64,000 nucleotides of DNA, from NCBI GenBank assembly GCA_017311185.1, contig JAESUZ010000338.1, positions 496,001 through 560,000 on the forward strand, read 5' to 3'. The notes below the pieces were generated by a model, which saw only the letters and a list, made by a program, of their open reading frames with translations, had not been told where the DNA came from and did no database searches. This stretch comes from Proteles cristata cristata. Taxonomy: Eukaryota > Chordata > Mammalia > Carnivora > Hyaenidae. The position numbers and the translations under genes were made by a program. Shown in pieces: positions 56,711 to 64,000 of the stretch. The stretch's first letter is position 1, and the number at the start of each line of letters is the position of its first letter.

Positions 56711-58285
56711 CATAAATACAATTCAAAATGCCACTTTCATTTTTCACACAGCTATAATAAACAATCCTAAAATTTATGTGGAACCACAAAAGACGCTGAA
56801 GAGCCAAAGTAAACTTGAAACAGAAAAACAAAGCTGGAGGCATCACAATTTGGGATTTCAAGTTTCATGATAAAGTCTGTAGTTATCAAGACAGTATAAC
56901 ACTAGCACAAAAATAGACACATAGATTAATGGAACAGAATAGAAAACCCAGAAATGAACCACAACTATATGGTCAATTAATCTTCAACCAAGCAGGAAAG
57001 ACTACTCAATGGGAAAAAGTCTCCTCCACAAATGGTGTTGGGAAAACCGGACAGCAACATGCAGAAGAATGAAATTGGACCATTTTCTCACACTATACAC
57101 AAAAATAAATCCAAAATGGATGAAAGGACTAAATGTGAGGCCTGAAATGATAAAAGTCCTAGAGAACACAGGCAGCAATTCTTTGACATGGACCAAGCTA
57201 CTTCTTTTTAGATGTGTCTCCTGAGGCAAGGGAAACAAAAGCAAAAACAAACTATTGGGACTACATCAAAATTTAAATCTTCTGCACAAAGAAGGAAACA
57301 ATCAACAAAATTAATAGACAAACTATGGGATGGGAGGAGATATTAGAAATTGACATATATGATAAAGGATAAGTACCCAAAATATATAAAGAACTAATAC
57401 ATCTCAACACAAAAAAATTATAATCCAATTAAAAACTGCAGAAGTCATGAATAATCATTTTTCCAAAAAAGGTATCCAGATGACCACCAGGCCCATGAAA
57501 ATACGTTCAACATCACTGATTATCAGGGAAATACAAATCAAAACTATAATGAGGTATCACCTCACACTTGTCAGAATAGCTAAAATTAAAAAAAAAAAAG
57601 CAAGAAACAAGTGTTGAGGATGTGGCGAAAAAGGAACCCTCTTGCACAGTTGGTGGGAATTCAAACTGATGCAGTCACTCTGGAAATAGTATGGAGGTTC
57701 CTTAAAAAGTTCAAAATAGAACTACTCTAGGATCCAGAAATTGCCCTGCCAGGTATTTACCCAAAGAATATAAAAATACTAATTCGAAGGGATACATGCA
57801 CCTGTTGCCTATAGCTGCATTACCCACAATAGCCAAGCTACGGAACAGCCCAAATATGTATCAGGTGATGAATCGATAGACACAATGGAATGTTACTAGA
57901 CATAAAAAAGAATGAAATGTTGCCATGACATGTATGGAACTAGATATTGTAATACTAGAAGAAATAATTCATTCAGAAAAAAAGGAATACCATATGAATT
58001 CACACATATGTGGAATTTAAGAAACCAAAAACCAAGCAAAGTGGGGGAGGGGAAGAGAGGGAGGCACACCAAGAAACGGGCTTTTAACTCTAGAGAACAA
58101 AGTGGTAGTTAGCAGAGGGGAGGTGGTGGCAAAGGGGTGAAACAGGTGATGAGCGGATTTGGGAGTGCACTTGTTGTGATGAACACCAGGTGTCGCATGG
58201 AAGGGTTGAATCACTGGATTCCACACCAGAGACTAATATTATACTACAGGTTAACTCACTAGAATTTATACAAAAACTTAAAAAA
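56711..58285 (+). mobile_element. 5'-truncated carnivore L1 inserted in older L1
   Basis: About 1.6 kb: ORF2 from 'caatcctaaaatttatgtggaaccacaaaagac' through 'gtgttgggaaaaccggacagcaacatgcagaagaatgaa', 'cttctgcacaaagaaggaaac' and 'aacatcactgattatcagggaaatac' to a G-rich 3'UTR and A-rich end. The word 'aaaaatata(ta)gg' borders both sides (about 56699-56710 and 58286-58299), a plausible duplication. Related to copies A and B but more diverged. No long frame is open. Confidence 0.88.
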
Positions 58286-58507
58286 TAAAAAATATATAGG
58301 TTCAGTTCAATGTTACTTATATAAAATTTCAATATAATATAAACAGTGGTTATGAACATGTACACATATGGGTATATAAAGACAATATACCACTAACAAA
58401 ATGGTGATTTCTTCTGGAAATGGATATGATGGGACTGCATAGTACACAAGGAGAAGGGATTTTAGCTGCATTGTTGTTTCTTTAAAAAAAAAAACCTTAA
58501 ATAAATA
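58286..58507 (+). mobile_element. ancient L1 3' end (outer), part 2
   Basis: 'gtacacatatgggtatataaagacaatataccactaacaaaatggtgatttcttctggaaatgg' resembles the terminal 3'UTR of old L1M elements ('aacagtggttgcctctgggg'). It ends with an A run near 58484. Confidence 0.45.
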
Positions 58508-58787
58508 TTGAATGCGATCACACTTGGTATAACTTGTTGGGGGTGTGGAGTGAAAGAAGTTATCTTCATACTTGCTTTTCTTCTTTTTAAAATATGTCAT
58601 CATGAAAAGAGAGAATGTATGAAATACTGGCTTATGTTATCATTTGAATGTAAATACAGAAGAAATAATATTGAAGGATTATCATGGCACCTGAATGAAA
58701 TTTATATTATTAATTCATTAAGGAAGTGTTTTTACTGGTTGAATGTAATTTATACTCCCATGAATGCAATGTGAAATTGGGCTTTTT
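58508..58787. other. unassigned sequence
   Basis: No gene or repeat recognised. Confidence 0.5.
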
Positions 58788-58803
58788 AATATGTATAAGC
58801 TTA

Positions 58804-59030
58804 GGGGCGCCTGGGTGGCTTAGTCGGTTAAGCGTCCGACTTTCGCTTAGGTCACGATCTCGCAGTTCGTGGGTTCGAGCCCCGCGTCGGGCTCTGTGCT
58901 GACTGCCAGCTCAGAGCCTGGAGCCTGTTTCAGCCTGTGACTCCCTCTCTCTCTGACCCTCCCCTGCTCACGCTGTCTCTCTCTCGCTCCTAAAAAGAAA
59001 TAAAACATTAAAAAAAAAATTAAAAAAAAA
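58804..59030 (+). mobile_element. young CAN-SINE, plus strand
   Basis: Complete young-type copy with intact B box. Perfect 16-bp duplication aatatgtataagctta at 58788-58803 and 59031-59046. Confidence 0.97.
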
Positions 59031-59046
59031 AATATGTATAAGCTTA

Positions 59047-60874
59047 ATACAATTGATCACGTGGTCATAACTTCCTTTTCTCTATAATATTCAGTTAGAC
59101 TATAAAACTATCCTCAATGTTACAAAATATTTTCTGTTACAAAATATTTTCTTATTTCTAATAAATATGCTGTTTCATATAAAGAAAGTAGATTTTTTTT
59201 CCCAACAAATGTTCCTATAAGTATATTTTGAAATGTATTCATGTAATTTTGGCCCTCTTATTTTAAAGTTTTCAAATTGATCAAAAAAACTCATTTACCT
59301 TAAAGTTTGCATTTATGAAATACACAGTGGGGCTGACAAATGAATTATGAAACAGGCTAAAATGTTATTTTCCAATGCTTTTAATTCTTGAGATCATCTT
59401 CAGTTTTGGTTAATGTTTTAGAGCTTCAAAAGATCTTTTTAAAAAAGTTTTATAGAAATACTCTTCACTTCAGCAATATATACATATATTTTTTTCCCTA
59501 AAAGCTTACCCCTTACACACTCACACTCACAGAGCTGTCTCTCATTATGGAAATGTTAATAGCTGTTATCATCAGTAGTGAAATATCTTTTACACACTAT
59601 TCATTAGTAAAAATTCTAAACTCTAACTTTCTTTTGTTAAGTAATCAGAGTGACATTCATGGATGACTGAAAATATTTGAAGTGATATCTTCTATATTTG
59701 AAAATTAGCTTTTTGTGTTGATAACATAAGCTCAGTGATGCTAGACTGCTTTAATCAAGAAGGCTTTTCAGCATTGAGACCATTCAATCTGGGTTCATGA
59801 TTTCCCTCTGCTTCAATCCGTAATCATGACAATAGTGTTGGGGGAAAAAATTCAAATAAGAAAGGGAAGGTTAAGAACATTGAGTACATATATTTTAAGG
59901 TTTAAAATAGTATTAGCATACTAAGAAACAAATTTAATATTCTGTCAACATCTTCTGAAGGCTAATTTGTGTTAATGGATGGCTTTGTATTCAGTGAGGT
60001 TATTCTACCTAAACAGAAAAAAAGTTTTGAAGATCTTACAAAATATAGCTAAGAATAGTTAACACTGTGTTTTAATACTGTGGCTTGAATGAAAAAACAG
60101 ATGAGATGATCAAAAGTGATCATCAGTAAAAGCAATTACATTTCCATTTTCCCAGTGGCACTGGAGGGGGTGTGTCCTTGCTCACACAACTTGCGTATTT
60201 CCATTTGTTGGCTAAGAAGACAAAACCACGGCAAACAATGTTGGCTTTAAAGAGTTAAGTAAATTTATCCTAATTCTGCAACCAATGATGAAATAATCAG
60301 ACTTGCGTGTGTCAAATCAGAGCTTTCTTTTTTGGGGGCTAAGGGCTAAATGGTGGAAACGAGGGCATGGAAGGTTTCCCTCAACCTATTGACTGTACTA
60401 GTGCAGATCATATTTGAGCCTAAACAAACGCCTCATATTTATAACACTTCGACTGACCAACACTGTTTGGATACAACTACTGAATCAGTTAGAAACCTGA
60501 CCTGTATTTCTGTCCAGGCTAAAGAATGTAATAATTTTGTTATCTTTAGAATGCCAACTAACTGTTCTGTGTCTATTCCTTACCTCTAAATGAGGATTAT
60601 TACTATTTTGCAAAGCACTGTAGAAAAGGGGTTCAAAGTAAAGAATTTGGGTTAGTTCAAGGTAAGAAATTCTGTATGATCTAGGGAGGTGACAAACAGG
60701 ACTTGATACATCATGATTAGGAGAGGGCATGAGGCAAGTTCTCTGAGAATTGAAGAGTGGACAGAAAACAAGGACAGATTCAAAGAATAAGCAGAGAGAG
60801 TCTTTAGTCTGGGAAGGGCTGTCTGCTGTTTAATGTTCTTTTGGAAAAGCTGTCATATTTGTGATAGATAATAG
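59047..60874. other. repeat-poor A+T-rich sequence
   Basis: About 1.8 kb without recognised repeats. A 79-codon plus-strand frame starts near 60350 with no domain; overlapping minus frames are equally unconvincing. Confidence 0.5.
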
Positions 60875-61110
60875 CATATCTCTTTTGCCACTTACTAGCT
60901 TTGCCATTTTTGTCTCCTTCAAGCTGTGTGACTTTGGCAAGTAATTCTTCTGAATCACTTTATCTTTAATATGGAAAGAATTACAGTGCTATTATAGATT
61001 TGTTATGATGATCAATAAAGCTAACATTTAAAGTGCTTTTGAACAACTTTAAGTACTTAAAGTTATTAAGTACTTAATAAATGCTATTTATTTTTATAAT
61101 TATCATTGCA
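60875..61110 (+). mobile_element. MIR, plus strand, well preserved
   Basis: 'tttgccacttactagct', 'agctgtgtgactttggcaagtaattcttctgaatcactttatctttaatatgga', 'ttgttatgatgatcaataaagctaacatttaaagtgcttttgaac' and 'gtacttaataaatgctatttatttttata' follow the MIR consensus nearly end to end. The most complete MIR in the window. Confidence 0.88.
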
Positions 61111-62084
61111 TTTGCTTCTATCTCATCTTTCATCTTTTATTATTCACATATATATGTATATATGCATACATACATGTCTATATTTAAACAAATATACAGT
61201 ATTCATAGAAAGTATGTACATTTTACATTAATAATAACAATAAATGAACATTTATGTACTTACCCCAAATATATGATGTATATTATCTGTGTCTTTGAAA
61301 AATCCACTATACCCATTTCAATCGCTTTTTGAAACTTGTCTTGAAATAACCACAAAGTTTACATTTCTATTATTCACCCCTATGTTTTTCTTTTTACTTT
61401 TTCCTTTGCATTTTATAATAAAGTGGCTTCACTTACACAAGAAATGAATGCATTTCTTGGCGTAAAGCTATCTCTAGGAAGCAATACAGTTCAAGGACTA
61501 TATCTCCCACCTCCCTTGTATGTAGACAGGGCAATATGACAAGTCCTTGTGTAAAAGGAATATGGTTGGTTGTGATAGGGCTCATTTCTGAACTACAGTG
61601 TTTAAGAAATATGTATATATTTCCATGTTCCTTTTCCGCAACAACCAAATGGATGAAAAGAAATATGTCATGTTTACAGGATCATGAAGTCATAAAATGA
61701 GTGGCCAAGAAAAGCAAAACCATCCACCCAAAAGGAACACATACTCTAGACATTTAACATGAAAAAGAAATGAATTCTGAAATTTTCGGTTGGGTATCGA
61801 GGGCAGCTAAAATTGAGCTAACTCATATAAGTTTATAGTCATGAGCAATATGTTTCTTTATTTTAATTTTGATTGTTTTCTTACTTTACAAAAATACTTG
61901 TAACATGCATCATTCTGAAGATTGCTTTTATTATTCAAAGTTATATTTTGCAATTTGACATGCAGGCATCTATATTTCTTTTACTTTTATTGCCATATGC
62001 TATCCTGTTGTATAAATACACTACATTAGAGTTATTCACTTTATCTTTTGATTCGATTGGGAAAAACTGTTATCTTTATGATAG
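61111..62084. other. unassigned A+T-rich sequence
   Basis: No gene or repeat family recognised. Confidence 0.5.
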
Positions 62085-63342
62085 TTAATGTTATCTTTCT
62101 TTCATATTGTTCAATAAAGTTTTATAATTTTATTCCTAAAGGCCTCTCACATCATTTGCTAGATTTACTCCTAGATACTTCATAATTTTTATTTCTGTTG
62201 TAAAAAATATTGATGTTGACAAGTATGGAAACATATTTGGGAAGTGTTAGAAAATAAAGAAATAATTGTTGACATGTATTGATTTCTTTTGTTAATCAAC
62301 TATGTTATACTCTGTAATTAAGCCAAATAATCTGTAAATTCTTTTCATGTGCTAAATACACAAGAATTCCATTTGCAAGTAATTATAATTTTGCTTCACC
62401 CATTTAAATCTTTTTTTTTTTAAATAGTGAACTGCCTAGGATTTCCTGAGAAAAGATGAACAGAAGTGTAAATAGTTTGCAGCTGTATCTCAATCCCAAT
62501 CTTCAAAAAATGCAGTAAAATTTAACTAGTAAGTATAATAATTGTAGTAAATTTTGTGATACAGCCTTTACTTGGTAAATAAGTAACTTTTATTACTTGC
62601 TCAGAGATTTTATCAAGATTGGATGTTAGATTTCATAATTCTTTTCTTTCAGTATCTACTATGATAGTTCTATTTTTCTTATTAATTTTTAAATATACCT
62701 GCTTACATCGTTTTATTTTGAAATGTTAAACCAAACTTGCATTCTTTTCATGACTCTAAATCAATGACAAAGTAATATCTGCTTTACCTGGTGCTGTATT
62801 CATTTGCTAATAGTTACTTTAGTATTTTTGCTTCGAAATTCACAAATAAGATGGGCTTGTAATTTTTATGTGTTTTAATGTTCCTTTCTGGTTTGAGGGT
62901 CAAAAATATATTAATCTGATAACACTGGATGAAACAGTTTCCTTCTTTTATCAGGAGAATAGATTATATAAAATCTGAATGATCTGCTACTAGTAACACT
63001 TATCCTGAAAGTTGGTTGGCCTGTTAATTTTGTGAGAAGATTTTGAGTTCAATTTCTTCAATGATTATAAAATTATTCTGCTTTTCTATTTCATTGAAGC
63101 CAGTTTGAATGAGTTAACTTTTTTCCCATTTTAGTTTTTCAATTTCCTTTAATCACATATTCCTTTTAAGATCTGAATAATTATAAATCTACAGTGAGGC
63201 TTCTTATTTAAAATGTATATCTTGTCCCTTATCCACTTTTCCTTTATTAATCTTGGGGGGCTTTTTGGTATTTTCTTAGTCTTTATGAAAATAAGTCTAT
63301 ATTTTATTCTCTATTTGTTTGCTTTGTTGTTAATCGTTTGTT
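62085..63342 (-). mobile_element. ancient L1 ORF2 relic, minus strand
   Basis: Reads as the reverse complement of old L1 ORF2: 'gctagatttactcctagatacttcataatttttatttctgttg', 'gaaatgttaaaccaaacttgcattctttt', 'gctgtattcatttgctaatagttactttagtatttttgc', 'tcctttctggtttgagggtcaaa', and 'cttggggggctttttggtattttcttag'. No frame survives. The order (3' part of ORF2 at the left) fixes the strand. Confidence 0.65.
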
Positions 63343-63356
63343 TCAAGTTTGTATTT

Positions 63357-63564
63357 TTTTTTTTTAATTTATTTCTAGGAGAGAGAGAGAGACAGCGTGA
63401 GCAGGGGAGGGTCAGAGAGAGAGGGAGTCACAGACTGAAACAGGCTCCAGGCTCTGAGCTGGCAGTCGGCACAGAGCCCGACGCGGGGCACGAACCCACG
63501 AACCGCGAGATCATGACCTAAGTGAAAGTCGGACGCTTAACCGACTAAGCCACCCAGGCGCCCC
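63357..63564 (-). mobile_element. young CAN-SINE, minus strand
   Basis: Complete young-type copy in reverse. Fourteen-bp duplication with one mismatch, tcaa(g/a)tttgtattt, at 63343-63356 and 63565-63578. It sits at the 3' end of the L1 that follows. Confidence 0.95.
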
Positions 63565-63578
63565 TCAAATTTGTATTT

Positions 63579-63950
63579 AAATTTTAGTTATTTAACATAC
63601 ACTATCATGGTTTCGGGAGTAGAATTTAGTGATTCATGACTTACATATAACATCTAGGGCTCATCCCAAGTGTTCTCCTTAATGCACATCACCCATCTAG
63701 CCCATCCCCTGACAACCTTCCCTCCAGTTTGTTCTCTATAGTTAAGATGGTATTATAGTTCGCCTCCCTCTTTTTCTTTTCCCTTTCCCTGTGTTTATCT
63801 GTTTTGTTTTTTAAATTACACATATAAGTAAAATCATACGGTATTTGTCTTTCTTTGACAAATCTGTTTGGCTTAGCATAATATACTCTAGCTCCAGCCA
63901 CACCTTTGTAAATGGCAAGATTTCATTCTTTTTGATGGCTGAGTAATATT

Positions 63951-63991
<41 letters not shown>

Positions 63992-64000
63992 TGTATACAT
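63579..64000 (-). mobile_element. carnivore L1 3' end, minus strand, cut by window
   Basis: 'tagttatttaacatacactatcatggtttcgggagtagaatttagtgattcatgacttacatataacatctagggctcatccc', 'cagtttgttctctatagttaaga', and 'ggcaagatttcattctttttgatggctgagtaatatttcac' are the reverse complement of a carnivore L1 3'UTR and ORF2 end. It continues beyond position 64000. Confidence 0.85.
63954..63991. repeat. (TA)n(CA)n microsatellite
   Basis: About 14 TA units followed by about 5 CA units, within the minus-strand L1, where the source sequence has a short TA-rich stretch prone to expansion. Confidence 0.9.

Noticed and set aside
1..64000. Regularly spaced repeats or operon-like gene clusters as a defence or other novel system
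   Set aside because: None seen. Repeats are dispersed SINEs and L1s with individual target-site duplications, and there are no clustered host genes.

Overview
This window is vertebrate, specifically carnivoran, nuclear DNA and reads as intergenic or deep-intronic sequence. The diagnostic signal is about thirty copies of a tRNA-Lys-derived SINE of the CAN-SINE (SINEC) type. These carry a recognisable tRNA-like head with Pol III A and B boxes, a CT-rich body and an AATAAA-containing A tail. With them are LINE-1 elements of carnivore type. The SINE variants point to a feliform (cat-side) carnivore more than a dog-like one, but species is not decidable by eye. I find no convincing host protein-coding gene, tRNA, rRNA, CRISPR array or prokaryotic-type system; almost every open reading frame is a shadow of a repeat or of low-complexity DNA.

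Layout. 1-13.2 kb: old non-repeat sequence with eight SINEs, a 320-bp purine tract, a TG/TTCG compound microsatellite, two MIR relics and an old LTR-like relic. 13.28-20.24 kb: nearly full-length LINE-1 copy A (5'UTR, ORF1, ORF2, 3'UTR, A tail, 17-bp target-site duplication). 20.3-24.5 kb: mostly old LTR-like relics, two SINEs and unassigned sequence. 24.5-29.7 kb: relics of ancient L1s with nested younger L1 and SINE insertions. 29.98-36.88 kb: nearly full-length LINE-1 copy B, same strand and family as A. 36.9-39.2 kb: ancient L1 3' half. 39.2-52.6 kb: SINE-rich mixed sequence with a MIR, an L2 and several unassigned GC-richer blocks. 52.7-58.5 kb: a very old L1, still traceable from ORF1 to the 3' end, broken by a 1.6-kb younger L1 tail and several SINEs. 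58.5-62.1 kb: mostly unassigned A+T-rich sequence with one young SINE and a well-preserved MIR. 62.1-64.0 kb: minus-strand L1 relics running off the window.

The only coding content with a clear function is the LINE-1 machinery: ORF1p (RNA-binding chaperone) and ORF2p (endonuclease plus reverse transcriptase), which mobilises L1 RNA in cis and CAN-SINEs in trans. The target-site duplications and A tails on the SINEs are the direct product of that machinery. Both full-length L1 copies are dead: A by about ten lesions, B by about eight, including loss of a predicted catalytic Asp in the endonuclease. The most informative observations are lesion patterns, a 3'-transduction-like tail on copy A, direct-repeat geometry of the two L1s, inverted SINE pairs, an internally deleted SINE lacking its B box, and multi-level nesting that dates insertions relative to one another. 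I did not see evidence for a new biological system here.
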